NCBI RefSeq assembly: GCF_004358025.1
Contig: NZ_SMTL01000001.1
Location: 744,001-808,000 of the forward strand
DNA length: 64,000 nucleotides
Direction: 5' to 3'
Source of the DNA: Rhizobium deserti
GTDB lineage: Bacteria > Pseudomonadota > Alphaproteobacteria > Rhizobiales > Rhizobiaceae
Positions 16,944-26,535 of this stretch are shown piece by piece. Under the pieces are notes generated by a model, which worked only from the letters and a program-made list of their open reading frames with translations, had not been told where the DNA came from and ran no database searches. The translations under genes and the position numbers were made by a program. Numbering within the stretch: position 1 is the stretch's first letter; the number at the start of each line of letters is the position of its first letter.

Positions 16944-17250
16944 ACCGAAAGGATCGAGCGGCGGGGGATCACCTCGCCCGCTCAAGCCCAGCACCGGAAC
17001 AGATGGCCCTCCAGGAGCAACGCTCCCGTCAACACTGCCTTTAAGTTCTGACAGAAAATGCTGGCAGCGGGCCAACATCCGTCAGCATTGCATCTCCTTT
17101 TGGTTCCAGTTCGGCCCATCGTCATTCTCCTGTTTTGGGCGGCGCCAGCCGTGGAGCAGCCGAGATAGGAACTGATTGCCGACCGTGGAAGCGAGAATCC
17201 AATTCCGGGTTTGAATAGGAGATATTCTTGCGGAACATCGAGAAGACTGC
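16944..17250. other. Intergenic stretch, no gene recognised
   Basis: 307 bp between a hydrolase and a convergent LysR gene. An imperfect GC-rich hairpin at 16956-16983 could end hydrolase transcription. Open frames here have no ribosome sites or family resemblance, and no repeats were noticed. Confidence 0.5.
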
Positions 17251-18159
17251 TCATGCCGCGAGCAGCCCCCCTTCCTTGGCGACCGACTTGAAGCAGGCCG
17301 CCAGTACGTCGACGGGCTCGACAAGAATTCCGGATCCGGCACCGTGGAGCAGCCACATCCGTACGATTGGACGAAAATCGGGGGTCTCGACCACCATGAG
17401 CTCGCTCCTCCATCGACTTGCGTGGACTGCCGAAGGCGTCGTCAATCCAATCCCGTGGCCGCTCGCGACGAGAGCAAGCCGCACGGAGGGGTCCGCGACC
17501 TCGACCGCCACGTCGAAAGGCAGGTTTGCGGCGTTGAGGCTCTGCCTAACGTAGTTCCTGAAACCACAGCCTGTCTGGTTAAGGACCCAAGGGTATTCGG
17601 CAAGGTCCTGCAGCATGGTCCGATTGGAAAGGCCATAGCTCCTGGGCGCAACCACGACGAGCTCGAGTAGACCTAGGTCGATGGCCCGGCCGCTCTCAAC
17701 CGGCGCCGCTCCTTCAGACATGAACACCACCGCCGCATCGAGCTCCCTACGGACCACGCGCTCCGCCAGGTCGGACGACCAGCCGGACGAGAGTTTCAAA
17801 AACAGTTTGGGAAAGCTTTCACGAAGCGCCGCTACTCCCGACGTCACCGCCTCCTCCGAAACGTGCGGCATGAAACCGAAGCGGAAGACGCCGCCCATGC
17901 CTGATCCGGGAGAGACGTGCGCCCGGAAGGCGTCGATTTCCCGAAGTATCTTTCGGCCGTGCTCATATGCCCTAATGCCCGCAGCTGTCGGCTTGTACGG
18001 CTTGCTATCCCGTTCCAGCAGCCGGGCGCCGAGGTGATCTTCGAGATTTTGTATCCGCCGCGTCAGACCAGGCTGGGTTATGCGCAGACGCGCGGCCGCC
18101 GCGACGACCGACCCCGTTTCTATGACCGCTATAAGCGCCTCCACGTCCCTAATGTTCAT
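17251..18159 (-). CDS. LysR-family transcriptional regulator
   Basis: A 302-residue product with the LysR winged helix at the very N-terminus (VEALIAVIETGSVVAAAARL, then LRITQPGLTRRIQNLEDHLG) and an effector-binding domain from about residue 90. It is divergent from the MFS exporter (start 18256), with a 96-bp gap rich in A/T that would hold the shared operators, so it probably regulates that exporter and itself. The inducer is unknown. Confidence 0.93.
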   Translation of the reverse strand: MNIRDVEALIAVIETGSVVAAAARLRITQPGLTRRIQNLEDHLGARLLERDSKPYKPTAAGIRAYEHGRKILREIDAFRAHVSPGSGMGGVFRFGFMPHVSEEAVTSGVAALRESFPKLFLKLSSGWSSDLAERVVRRELDAAVVFMSEGAAPVESGRAIDLGLLELVVVAPRSYGLSNRTMLQDLAEYPWVLNQTGCGFRNYVRQSLNAANLPFDVAVEVADPSVRLALVASGHGIGLTTPSAVHASRWRSELMVVETPDFRPIVRMWLLHGAGSGILVEPVDVLAACFKSVAKEGGLLAA

Positions 18160-18255
18160 AACAATCTCGCATGACGTTTATCGATATTATCTATTTGATG
18201 CATAACATTGGCTTTGGGTAGATGTCACTATCTGTAGATCAAGGAGACACGAGGC

Positions 18256-19479
18256 ATGACCATTTTACAGGAAGAACTAGAAGGTCTCGTGGAGCCGCCG
18301 CGGGAAAAGACCGCGCCTCCGGTCGTTCTGTTCGCCACCGCGGTAGGCGTCATCATCACGAACCTCTTCGCCCCACAGACGATGGCCGGAGCGATCGGCG
18401 GAGACTTTGGACTCACCGCCAGCTCGAGTGGCCTTGCGGCAACGATAACGCTCGTCGGATACTCGAGTGGTCTTTTCCTGCTGGTGCCGCTGGCCGACAT
18501 CTTCGAGAATCGGAAACTGGTCATGCGCATGCTCGCCTGCGCCGCCACCGCTGCGACAGGTATTGGTCTCGCCCCGAGCACATGGCTGCTGTTCGTGCTG
18601 ATGTTCGTCCTCGGCGCCGCCTGCTCCGCCATTCAGATCCTCGTGCCGATCGCCGCCTCCATGGCCTCTCCGGAGAGTCGCGGGCGTGTGATCGGAGACG
18701 TGATGGGAGGGCTGATGGTCGGCATCCTGCTGGCTCGCCCCGCCGCAAGCTTCCTAGCCGACCTATGGGGATGGAGGGCGTTCTACTTCTTCAGCGCGGG
18801 CGCAATTGCGCTGCTGGCGGTTCTTCTAGCAGTCCGTCTCCCGGAGCGACGTCCGGACCGCCTTCATGGCTACGGCGCCTTGATCGCCTCCCTGTGGCAC
18901 CTGCTGGCGACAGAACGAGTGCTGCGAAGGCGCGCCCTCTCGGCGGCGCTCGTAATGGCCGCGTTCAACCTGTTCTGGACCTCGGTAGCGTTCCTGCTGC
19001 AACGGTCTCCTTTCGCGCTGGATCAGACGGGGATCGCGGTATTCGCACTTGTGGGCGCGGGAGGCGCAGCGGTCACGCCGGTCGTCGGACGACTATCGGA
19101 CAGAGGTCTTGGGGGGCGCGTTACCATCTTCTCCCACGTACTGATGGTTCTCGGTTTCGCGGTCGCCGCCTGGGCGGGTTCGTCGAACGGGGCGCCGACG
19201 GCGGTGCTGCTTGCCTTTCTTGGAGCTGGAGCGGTCCTGCTAGACGTCGGTGTAACGGGAGACCAAACTGTGGGCCGGCATGCCATAAACCACCTGCGGC
19301 CGGAGGCGCGGGGCCGCATAAACGGCCTGTTCGTCGGCATCTTCTTTATTGGCGGAGCGGTAGGATCGGCCGCTTCCGGCTTCCTCTGGACGGCGGGGGG
19401 TTGGCCCCTCACCTGCCTTGGCGGCGCCCTGTTCGGTCTGGCCGCCTTCCTGTTTCACGTCGTGACGAGACGGGCGTGA
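18256..19479 (+). CDS. MFS transporter (drug/metabolite exporter)
   Basis: A 407-residue integral membrane protein with about 12 hydrophobic segments and a soluble N-terminal tail of about 20 residues. The loop between helices 2 and 3 has the MFS pattern (PLADIFENRKLV), and the mid-protein loop is basic (LPERRPDRLHG). It resembles YnfM/AraJ-type exporters. It is divergent from the LysR gene at 17251-18159, its likely regulator, and it converges on a TetR gene. The transported compound cannot be read from sequence. Confidence 0.9.
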   Translation: MTILQEELEGLVEPPREKTAPPVVLFATAVGVIITNLFAPQTMAGAIGGDFGLTASSSGLAATITLVGYSSGLFLLVPLADIFENRKLVMRMLACAATAATGIGLAPSTWLLFVLMFVLGAACSAIQILVPIAASMASPESRGRVIGDVMGGLMVGILLARPAASFLADLWGWRAFYFFSAGAIALLAVLLAVRLPERRPDRLHGYGALIASLWHLLATERVLRRRALSAALVMAAFNLFWTSVAFLLQRSPFALDQTGIAVFALVGAGGAAVTPVVGRLSDRGLGGRVTIFSHVLMVLGFAVAAWAGSSNGAPTAVLLAFLGAGAVLLDVGVTGDQTVGRHAINHLRPEARGRINGLFVGIFFIGGAVGSAASGFLWTAGGWPLTCLGGALFGLAAFLFHVVTRRA

Positions 19480-19507
19480 GAACCGCCCGGCGGCGCTGCC
19501 GGCCTGT

Positions 19508-20071
19508 TCAGCCCTTGAGAAGGGCCTGTGCCGTGTCCACGGCGGAGGTTCTGGCAAAATCGGAGAACTCATCCGACGCCACCGCCCGCGAGACCTGCAG
19601 GGCGCCGACGGCAAGGCAGAAGAGGGCCATGGCCCGCCGCCTGGCAACAACGTCTCCGCCAACGCCGCTGGAAAGCTTGTCGACCCAGCGCCCGACCGCC
19701 TCCTCGTATTCCCGGCGAGTTCCAAGCGGAGACCTGGCAATTTCAGGCAGAAGTGCCGCCGAGGGACATCCGAGGGACGGGTTCTTAGTGTGCCCGGCGG
19801 AAAGATAGGTCCGTAGTATTTCTAGGAGCGCGTCTGCGCCACACGGGTCGGGAGTGGAAGACAGCTGTTCCTGAAGCGCTACACTCAGGGCCTCGCGAAC
19901 CAGATCATCCTTGGACCCAAAGTGGGTGTAGAACGCCCCGTTGGTCAGTCCCGCGTCCTCCATCACCGCCGCGAGGCCAGAAGCCGCCACGCCGTCTGCC
20001 TTGAAGCGCCTGGAGGCCGCGTCGAGGATCCGCTGTCTGGAAACGCTCTTTTGATCGTTCTTGTATCGCAT
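19508..20071 (-). CDS. TetR/AcrR-family transcriptional regulator
   Basis: A 187-residue protein with the TetR HTH at about residues 12-55 (RILDAASRRFKADGVAASGL, then MEDAGLTNGAFYTHFGSKDD) and a C-terminal ligand domain of the TetR_C type found near SDR genes (NPSLGCPSAALLPEIAR). It is divergent from the SDR at 20161. The gap contains an AT-rich inverted repeat (20119-20132), which is its probable operator. Confidence 0.92.
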   Translation of the reverse strand: MRYKNDQKSVSRQRILDAASRRFKADGVAASGLAAVMEDAGLTNGAFYTHFGSKDDLVREALSVALQEQLSSTPDPCGADALLEILRTYLSAGHTKNPSLGCPSAALLPEIARSPLGTRREYEEAVGRWVDKLSSGVGGDVVARRRAMALFCLAVGALQVSRAVASDEFSDFARTSAVDTAQALLKG

Positions 20072-20118
20072 GCATACCTAATAGGTCATTTCCTGTTGCA
20101 TTACGATCATAATATGAA

Positions 20119-20132
20119 ATTATGGTCATAAT
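20119..20132. promoter_or_regulatory. Inverted repeat ATTATG-N2-CATAAT in TetR/SDR divergent gap
   Basis: A 14-bp near-palindrome 28 bp before the SDR start, with an additional CATAAT half-site about 10 bp to its left. It is a probable operator for the TetR protein encoded at 19508-20071. Confidence 0.55.
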
Positions 20133-20160
20133 TTTATCGTGTAGGAAGAAAGTTGGATTG

Positions 20161-20982
20161 ATGGGAAAGAGACATCTTGTAGCCCTGGTAACCGGCGCGA
20201 CCAGTGGCATCGGGCTCGCCACCTCCAATGCGCTTGTCCAGGCGGGCTACGCGGTCTACGGGACGACGCGGCGACATGCTCCCGAGCCCACCGGCGACGT
20301 CAGTCTGATCACTTGCGACGTCAGGTCGGAGGAATCGGTAGCCGACGCCGTCGGCTTCGTGCTGGATCGGGCGGACCAGATCGATCTCCTGGTCAACAAC
20401 GCGGGCGTTGGCCTCCTGGGGGCTGTTGAAGATTCGTCAGTCGCGCAGCATCAGGAGCTTTTCGACCTCAACGTCTTCGGCGCTATCAGGACGTGCAAGG
20501 CGGTCCTGCCGTCCATGCGTCGCCGCGGAAGCGGGCGGATTGTCAACATCAGTTCGGTGCTGGGCTTCATACCTGCCCCGTTCTCCGCCGCCTATGCCGC
20601 CTCCAAGCATGCGCTGGAAGCCTACAGCCAGTCGCTTGACCACGAGGTGCGCGGCCAGGGAGTCAGAGTGGTGCTGGTCGAGCCCGCCTATACCCGGACG
20701 TCGTTCGACGCGAACATGCTGAAGCCCGACCACCCGAAAGATGAATACCTGAAGGCACGAGCAGGCGCCGACAAGCTGATCGAGCAGGCGATCGCGAAGG
20801 CAGATACGCCGGAGGCGGTGGCCAAAGTGGTCATCAGGGCGGCTACGGCACGATCCCCTGCCTTGCGATACCAAGCTGGTGGTCTCGCGCGCAGTCTGGA
20901 AGTGGCACGAAAGCTCGTGCCCGAAAAGATGCTGGATGGCATGCTGCGCAAGCAGATGCAGCTCGATCGGACCGGCACTTGA
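20161..20982 (+). CDS. Short-chain dehydrogenase/reductase
   Basis: A 273-residue classical SDR with TGATSGIG near residues 11-18, NNAG at about 80, and a catalytic Ser...Tyr-x3-Lys (NISSVLGF, then YAASKHALE). The helix after the active site and the C-terminal extension fit the 17-beta-HSD-like/oxidoreductase group. AGGAAG precedes the ATG at 20161. It is divergent from the TetR gene that probably represses it. It is less similar to the two other SDRs of this region than they are to each other. The substrate is unknown. Confidence 0.92.
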   Translation: MGKRHLVALVTGATSGIGLATSNALVQAGYAVYGTTRRHAPEPTGDVSLITCDVRSEESVADAVGFVLDRADQIDLLVNNAGVGLLGAVEDSSVAQHQELFDLNVFGAIRTCKAVLPSMRRRGSGRIVNISSVLGFIPAPFSAAYAASKHALEAYSQSLDHEVRGQGVRVVLVEPAYTRTSFDANMLKPDHPKDEYLKARAGADKLIEQAIAKADTPEAVAKVVIRAATARSPALRYQAGGLARSLEVARKLVPEKMLDGMLRKQMQLDRTGT

Positions 20983-21087
20983 TCGCCGCTCACACGGCGT
21001 TGCACATGAACCATCCCGCCGCTAACGTGCGCAGGACCAGATAACAGCCTCAGCGGCAGCAAACCGCGCAGGAACCTGCCACGGCTA

Positions 21088-22077
21088 ATGCGAAGCATCG
21101 GCATCTTCATCTTCCCCGGAGTACAGGCCCTCGACGTCACCGGCCCGGCCGACGTGTTCGCCGAGGCGAACGCTTTCGTTCCTGAAGCGGAGAGGTACGA
21201 AGTCCTGCTCGTCGCAGCGACTGCCGATGCGGTGAGCGCGTCGAACGGAATGAGGATCCTGCCGGACGCGGCGGTCGTACAGGGCAAGCCTCCGCTGGAC
21301 CTCTTCCTGGTGCCCGGAGGTCCGCTCATCCCCAGATCCGTCGCTAGCGCCAGTGTTCTGGCTGCGGTTCGCGAAGCAGCCGCATGCTCCGAATCTTTCG
21401 GCTCGGTGTGCACGGGAGCTTTCCTTTTAGGCGAAGCGGGACTTCTCGACGGTCGGCGCGTCACGACTCATTGGCAGCACGCGGGAGCACTGGCTGCGTC
21501 GTATCCGCGAACCGACGTGGACCCGGACAAGATCTTCATTCGCGACGGCGACCTTATTACTTCGGCTGGCGTGACAGCGGGCATCGACCTCGCCCTGGCG
21601 ATCGTGCGCGAGCACCACGGCGCCCGAGTTGCGAACGCCGTGGCGAGGAGGCTCGTAGTCGCCGCCCAGAGGCAGGGCGGCCAGTCTCAGTTCAGCCCCT
21701 ATGCCGAGATCGCCGGCGACATCGGCTCCCCCATAGCAGCAGTGAAGACGTACGTGATGGCCAACCTGCGAAAGAAGCTCTCGGTCGCCGAGCTGGCGGC
21801 CGCCGCGGGCATGAGCGGCCGCTCGTTCGCGCGAACGTTCGTCGATCGCTATCAGATCACCCCCGCCGACTTCGTGGAGCAGGCGCGGCTGGAGGCGGCC
21901 AAGGCCGCCTTGGAATCGTCGGACGCACCTCTGAAGCTCGTTGCGCACGACTGCGGCTTCCGGACGGCCAAGCACATGAGCCAAGTTTTTCTGCGCAGGC
22001 TAGGGATGACGGCGGCACAATACCGGACACGGCAGGCGCAAGGCCGGCAGGGCCAAGCCACCGGCTCTTCCACCTAG
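21088..22077 (+). CDS. GlxA-family AraC regulator with DJ-1/PfpI domain
   Basis: A 329-residue product. The N-terminal DJ-1/PfpI domain begins SIGIFIFPGVQALDVTGPAD and has the elbow Cys in SVCTGAFLLGEAGLL followed by RRVTTHW. The C-terminal AraC HTH spans about residues 215-315 (VAELAAAAGMSGRSFARTFV; LVAHDCGFRTAKHMSQVFLR). It is the most canonical of the three GlxA-type proteins here. It converges on an HD-domain gene, and the two stop codons share the sequence CTAG. Family members often control a nearby DJ-1, amidase or isonitrile-hydratase-like gene; none is directly adjacent. Confidence 0.92.
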   Translation: MRSIGIFIFPGVQALDVTGPADVFAEANAFVPEAERYEVLLVAATADAVSASNGMRILPDAAVVQGKPPLDLFLVPGGPLIPRSVASASVLAAVREAAACSESFGSVCTGAFLLGEAGLLDGRRVTTHWQHAGALAASYPRTDVDPDKIFIRDGDLITSAGVTAGIDLALAIVREHHGARVANAVARRLVVAAQRQGGQSQFSPYAEIAGDIGSPIAAVKTYVMANLRKKLSVAELAAAAGMSGRSFARTFVDRYQITPADFVEQARLEAAKAALESSDAPLKLVAHDCGFRTAKHMSQVFLRRLGMTAAQYRTRQAQGRQGQATGSST

Positions 22078-22724
22078 CTTTCCCACTGGGATTCGAGGAT
22101 CACGTCAACGAAGTCCTTGCGCTGGTAGGTGGAATCCATCCGCGACAAGACGTCCGCCTTCACGTTGCCGAAGGTGGTCTCCGGCTTCCTGATGGTTCCG
22201 TAGCAGAACGCAGAGATAATTCCGTGCTTGAATCGCAATCCGCGCGGATGACATGAGCAGACCTCGTGACGCTGCTGGGGCGTGAAGTCGTCATAGGCGA
22301 GGCCGAGCACGTCCATCTCGACGCCGGCAGTGACTAGCGCCACCGTTGGTCGCTTGTGCTGGGGAATTCCTGGCGTGGTATGGAGCGCGATCGAGTCCCA
22401 GACATCGTCGATGTCCCGCTCTGCGACATCGTACGCCTTCAGGAAATCCCTGGCCGCGTTCGCGCCGTCTACCTCGAAGCGCTCAGTGTCGCTCGCGTAC
22501 GAATCCATCAGACCCATATCGTGGAACATGGCGCCCACGTAGAGTAGCTCCGGGTCGTACTTCAGCTTGTTCCGTTCGCCTGTCAGGGCACCGAAAAGGA
22601 ACACTCTGCGCGAATGATGGTAGAGAAGGTCGGTTTCCGTATCCCTCACCACCTCCGTGGCGGCTCGAGCCATTGCACTATCGGGCACCTTAACCCCCGC
22701 GATCACCTTCGGCTCTTCAGACAT
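22074..22724 (-). CDS. HD-domain metal-dependent hydrolase
   Basis: A 216-residue single-domain protein with the HD metal site: His in LYHHSRRVFLFG, the HD pair in AMFHDMGLMD, a further His in SIALHTTPGI, and an Asp in VEMDVLG. The arrangement resembles the cyanamide hydratase-like/small HD phosphohydrolase group, so nucleotide or nitrile-type substrates are possible but unproven. The last residues overlap the convergent GlxA-type gene by a few bases. It sits upstream of the catalase gene on the other side of a 69-bp gap, in the same direction. Confidence 0.85.
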   Translation of the reverse strand: MSEEPKVIAGVKVPDSAMARAATEVVRDTETDLLYHHSRRVFLFGALTGERNKLKYDPELLYVGAMFHDMGLMDSYASDTERFEVDGANAARDFLKAYDVAERDIDDVWDSIALHTTPGIPQHKRPTVALVTAGVEMDVLGLAYDDFTPQQRHEVCSCHPRGLRFKHGIISAFCYGTIRKPETTFGNVKADVLSRMDSTYQRKDFVDVILESQWES

Positions 22725-22793
22725 AGTTCACTCCTGCAATTCTGGCGCTCCGCGCCTGTGCCAAAACCCTTCGGACGCATCGATACACGATCA

Positions 22794-24248
22794 TTAAGCG
22801 GCCGACGGCGACGTCACGCCCAGCGCCAGCGCCACGCCTTCGCCATACGCAGGATCGGCCTTCGCGCAGTTCGCCACATGCCGCTCGCGCACCTCTAAAG
22901 AGACCCGCTCCATCGCCCTTGCGGTGTTCGCGAAGAGGACTTCACGCTGTTCTGAGCTCATCATCCTGAAGAGGTTGCCAGGCTGCTCGTAGTGATCGTC
23001 GTCCACACGATGATCCCAGTGGGCGGCGCTTCCGCCGATCGCCAAGGGCGGTTCACGGAAGTCGGGTTGCTCGGGCCAGAGGCCTTGGGAATTTGGTACG
23101 TATGCCGGCGTCGCGCCGTGATTCCCGTCCGTCCTCATCGCCCCGTCGCGGTGGTACGAGTTGTGCGGGTTCTTTGGAGCATTGACGGGGATCTGATGGT
23201 GGTTGACCCCGAGACGGTAGCGCGCCGCGTCCCCATATGAAAACAGTCGGGCCTGAAGCATCCGGTCGGGCGAAAAGCCGATGCCCGGTACCACCGACGC
23301 GGGCGTGAAGGACGCCTGCTCCACTTCCGCAAAGTAGTTCTGCGGGTTGCGGTTCAACTCCATCTCCCCGACTTCCATCAGCGGATAGTCGGAGTGGGGC
23401 CATACCTTAGTCAGATCGAACGGGTTGACCGGATGCGTGGCCGCCGCGGCCTCCGGCATGATCTGGACGTAAAGCGTCCACCGCGGGAACTGGCCCTGTT
23501 CGATGCTGTCGAAGAGGTCCCTGTGGTGGCTCTCGCGATCGCGCCCGATGAGGTCGGTCGCCTCGGCGTCCGTCAGATTTTCAATCCCCTGCCTCGTCTT
23601 GAAGGTGAACTTGACCCAGAACCTTTCGTTGGCCGCATTGATGAAGCTGTAGGTGTGGCTGCCGAATCCGTGCATGTGACGGTAGCTACGGGGAATACCG
23701 CGTTCGCTCATCACGATTGTCACCTGGTGGAGCGCTTCAGGAAGCGATGTCCAGAAGTCCCAGTTGCTCTCGGGATTTCTCACCCCTGTCCTTGGGTCGC
23801 GCTTGATTGCATGGTTGAGGTCGGGAAACCGCAAAGGGTCTCGGAAGAAGAAGACGGGCGTGTTGTTGCCCACCAGATCCCAGTTTCCCTGCTCGGTATA
23901 GAACTTCAATGCGAAGCCGCGGATGTCGCGCTCGGCGTCGGCGGCGCCGCGCTCGCCTGCAACCGTCGAGAAGCGCGCGAACATTTCCGTGGTCTTGCCG
24001 ACGTGCGAAAATATTCGCGCCTTCGTGTACTGCGTGATATCGCGGGTGACCGTGAACGTGCCGAACGCTCCCGCCCCCTTTGCGTGCATGCGCCGCTCCG
24101 GGATGACCTCGCGGTCGAAGTGGGCGAGCTTCTCGATCAGCCAGACGTCCTGCAGAAGTGCAGGACCCCGCGGACCGGCCGTTTCGACGTTGAAGTTGTC
24201 GACGACCGGCGCGCCGGCTGCCGTAGTCAGAGGTTTTTTCTCGTTCAT
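22794..24248 (-). CDS. katA: Monofunctional haem catalase (clade 3, small subunit)
   Basis: The 484-residue length is typical of small-subunit catalases. The active-site His lies in [14 protein letters not shown] (near residue 54), the distal Asn in [13 protein letters not shown], and the proximal haem-ligand Tyr in [14 protein letters not shown]. It converts hydrogen peroxide to water and oxygen in the cytoplasm. ATG 24248 follows AAGGAG at good spacing; a longer frame has no ribosome site. No OxyR gene is adjacent. The symbol follows the usual name for this clade and is not proof of orthology. Confidence 0.95.
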   Translation of the reverse strand: MNEKKPLTTAAGAPVVDNFNVETAGPRGPALLQDVWLIEKLAHFDREVIPERRMHAKGAGAFGTFTVTRDITQYTKARIFSHVGKTTEMFARFSTVAGERGAADAERDIRGFALKFYTEQGNWDLVGNNTPVFFFRDPLRFPDLNHAIKRDPRTGVRNPESNWDFWTSLPEALHQVTIVMSERGIPRSYRHMHGFGSHTYSFINAANERFWVKFTFKTRQGIENLTDAEATDLIGRDRESHHRDLFDSIEQGQFPRWTLYVQIMPEAAAATHPVNPFDLTKVWPHSDYPLMEVGEMELNRNPQNYFAEVEQASFTPASVVPGIGFSPDRMLQARLFSYGDAARYRLGVNHHQIPVNAPKNPHNSYHRDGAMRTDGNHGATPAYVPNSQGLWPEQPDFREPPLAIGGSAAHWDHRVDDDHYEQPGNLFRMMSSEQREVLFANTARAMERVSLEVRERHVANCAKADPAYGEGVALALGVTSPSAA

Positions 24249-24707
24249 TCCACAGCTCCTTGCGGAGGCGCGCTCGCCTTCAGCGATCGGGGGCCTCACA
24301 TGCTCTTACGAATGGCCGGAACATCTTCCTTAAGGAGCCATTAGGCAACGTGAGCGGTGGCCTGGATCCTGCCGAAAGTGGCCGAATTTCAGCCGCGCTC
24401 GAACGGCGCAAGAGAGCTGTTGCTCGCTATGATGCCGTCAAGCGCTCGGACATGAAGCCTTCAGACTTGCTCCCTATGGGCCACAATTAAGAGGCGCCGC
24501 ATTCGGTTGCCCGGCTCCGCGTTGCTGAAGGTTGATGGCTATACTTATGAAGCTCCGCCAGCACGTCCGGTAGGCGCCGTCATGTCGGCCGTAGAAGTCA
24601 CCGCGCCCAGCTTCTAAAAGCAGACTTACCTGAGGCGAGCTATCATCCAATTTCTACCTTTTGCGCGCTCTTCGGGCCCTGCGGAGTTCGTCCTCAGTTC
24701 CGTGATC
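24249..24707. other. Intergenic stretch upstream of catalase; at most a tiny ORF
   Basis: 459 bp between the catalase start and the stop of a LysR gene. It must contain the catalase promoter. A 46-codon frame from GTG 24351 to 24490 has a weak AGG upstream and an Arg/Lys-rich product that I do not recognise. The part from 24491 to 24707 shows no believable gene, repeat or RNA. Confidence 0.4.
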
Positions 24708-25634
24708 TCACGCTTTGGGTTCGGCCTTGAGGGCTGGGACGTCACGCAATATGTGCGTCATGAAGTCGATGAAGGCACGTGCCTTCTGGGGTAGAGGACC
24801 GCCGCCCACATAGATCGCATGAATGAGCTCAAGGTCGTTAGGGTTGAATTGCTCCAGGAGAGGGACAAGCCGACCAGCTTCTAAATCGTCTGCAACGTGA
24901 AACAAACCGAGCCTGGCGATCCCCGCGCCCGCCAGCACCATCTGCTTCATCGTCTGCCCGTTATTGACTATAAGGCTTCCCGCGACCGGTTGCTGGTGGT
25001 CGCGCCTATCAAGCAGGAACGGCCAGGAAGGCCGTGACCGCCGGAAATTAAAGGTCAGGCAGTCATGATGCTGAAGATCCGCAGGTGTTTCTGGGGGGCC
25101 ATGGCGCTCTATGTATGATGGGGCAGCGCATACAACGCGGCGGCTTTGGCCGAGCTTGCGGGCGACAAGGCCACTATCCGGCAGATCTCCCATACGGATA
25201 GCCACGTCCGTTTTCTCGGCAACAAGATCGACGATACCATCGGTGAAGCTCAGATCAACAATGAGGCTTGGGTTGCCCTTTAGGAACTGAGGCATCGCAG
25301 GGGCTACGAACATGGTGCCAAAGGGAATCGTGGTATTGACCCGTAGCCGGCCCCGAATTGCGCCTCCGGATGCTGCCTCTTCGGCATCGGCCAGATCCTG
25401 TAGGATCCGCAGTGCCGCATGATGGTAGGCTTGTCCTTCCTCTGTAAGGGCAAGAGCGCGCGTCGTGCGCATCAGTAGCCGCGCGCCGAGCCTCGTCTCG
25501 AGGCGGCCTATGAGCTTGCTCACGGCGGAGGGCGTGATGTCGAGGCTGCGTGCGGCAGCCGAAAAGCCTCCCTCATGGACCACCCTTACGAATACTTCCA
25601 TTTCCCCAGAACGGTCCATCAGGATCTGCGGCAT
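24708..25634 (-). CDS. LysR-family transcriptional regulator (CrgA/AaeR branch)
   Basis: A 308-residue product with the LysR winged helix (MEVFVRVVHEGGFSAAARSL, then PSAVSKLIGRLETRLG) and the effector domain signature of the CrgA-type branch (RGRLRVNTTIPFG). It is divergent from the SDR/monooxygenase/DJ-1 cluster (first start 25734), with about 100 bp between. It is therefore the likely regulator of that three-gene set, probably in response to a reactive carbonyl or quinone, by analogy to family members. Confidence 0.92.
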   Translation of the reverse strand: MPQILMDRSGEMEVFVRVVHEGGFSAAARSLDITPSAVSKLIGRLETRLGARLLMRTTRALALTEEGQAYHHAALRILQDLADAEEAASGGAIRGRLRVNTTIPFGTMFVAPAMPQFLKGNPSLIVDLSFTDGIVDLVAEKTDVAIRMGDLPDSGLVARKLGQSRRVVCAAPSYIERHGPPETPADLQHHDCLTFNFRRSRPSWPFLLDRRDHQQPVAGSLIVNNGQTMKQMVLAGAGIARLGLFHVADDLEAGRLVPLLEQFNPNDLELIHAIYVGGGPLPQKARAFIDFMTHILRDVPALKAEPKA

Positions 25635-25733
25635 TGATGATCTCCACTCACAGGTGCTTGTCTGTGTAAGGCAATAGTAGCTGGTAGAGCCTGATCATAA
25701 ATTTCCCTCCGAAACAACGATCGGAGATTGATC

Positions 25734-26525
25734 ATGGACCTGCAACTGAACGACAAGACTGCGCTGGTAACTGGCGGCACTGCCGGTATCGGCCTCGCGA
25801 TCGCCAAGGCGATGGCATCCGAGGGTGCGCGCGTCATAATTACTGGCCGAGACCAGGATAAGCTGGATGCGGCCGTCGCCGCGATATCGACATCTGGAGC
25901 TTCGTCGATAGAAGGGCTTCTCGCCGACGCCGCAACCGCAGAAGGAGCCTCGACGATCGCCCAGGCGGCACCGTCGGTCGACATCCTGGTGAACAACCTC
26001 GGCATCTACGAAAGCAAGGCCTTCGATCAAATCGACGACGCTGACTGGTACAAGCTCTTCGAGGTGAACGTGATGAGTGGCGTACGCCTATCGCGCACTT
26101 ACCTTCCAGCGATGATCGAGCGCAACTGGGGCCGCGTGATCTTCATCGCGAGCGAAGCTGGTTTGGCGATACCGTCTGACATGATCCACTACGGAATGAC
26201 GAAGACAGCCCAACTTTCCGTTTCACGCGGCCTCGCGCAACTCACACGCGGCACCAATGTCACCGTAAACTCTGTTCTGCCTGGTCCTACGCGGTCCGAA
26301 GGGATCGAAGCCTTCCTGCGCAGTCAGGCTGCGGATTCATCAGCACCGATGAAGCAGATCGAAAGCCAGTTCTTCGCCACCGCCCGTTCCGCATCGATTC
26401 TTCAGCGAATGGTCGAGGCAGAAGAGGTCGCCAGTCTCGTGACCTACCTCGCAAGTCCCCGCTCATCCGCCACCAATGGTGCCGCGCTGCGCGCCGAAGG
26501 CGGCCTCGTGAATACCATCGCCTAA
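25734..26525 (+). CDS. Short-chain dehydrogenase/reductase
   Basis: A 263-residue classical SDR with TGGTAGIG near residue 14, NNLG in place of NNAG, and catalytic Ser, Tyr and Lys (IASEAGLA, then HYGMTKTA). It is a close paralogue of the SDR at 9259-10053. The ATG at 25734 follows CGGAG; a TTG two codons earlier is less likely. It is the first gene of a co-directional set with an antibiotic-biosynthesis-monooxygenase-like gene 10 nt downstream and a secreted DJ-1-like gene. The whole set is divergent from a LysR regulator, suggesting inducible detoxification. Confidence 0.93.
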   Translation: MDLQLNDKTALVTGGTAGIGLAIAKAMASEGARVIITGRDQDKLDAAVAAISTSGASSIEGLLADAATAEGASTIAQAAPSVDILVNNLGIYESKAFDQIDDADWYKLFEVNVMSGVRLSRTYLPAMIERNWGRVIFIASEAGLAIPSDMIHYGMTKTAQLSVSRGLAQLTRGTNVTVNSVLPGPTRSEGIEAFLRSQAADSSAPMKQIESQFFATARSASILQRMVEAEEVASLVTYLASPRSSATNGAALRAEGGLVNTIA

Positions 26526-26535
26526 GGGATCAAAC

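Noticed and set aside
17200..17225. T-loop-like GGGTTTGAATAGG, possible tRNA remnant
   Set aside because: No acceptor stem, D-loop or anticodon arm could be paired around it.
24351..24490. 46-codon ORF upstream of the catalase
   Set aside because: Weak ribosome site, no recognisable family and Arg/Lys-rich composition; not enough to call a gene.
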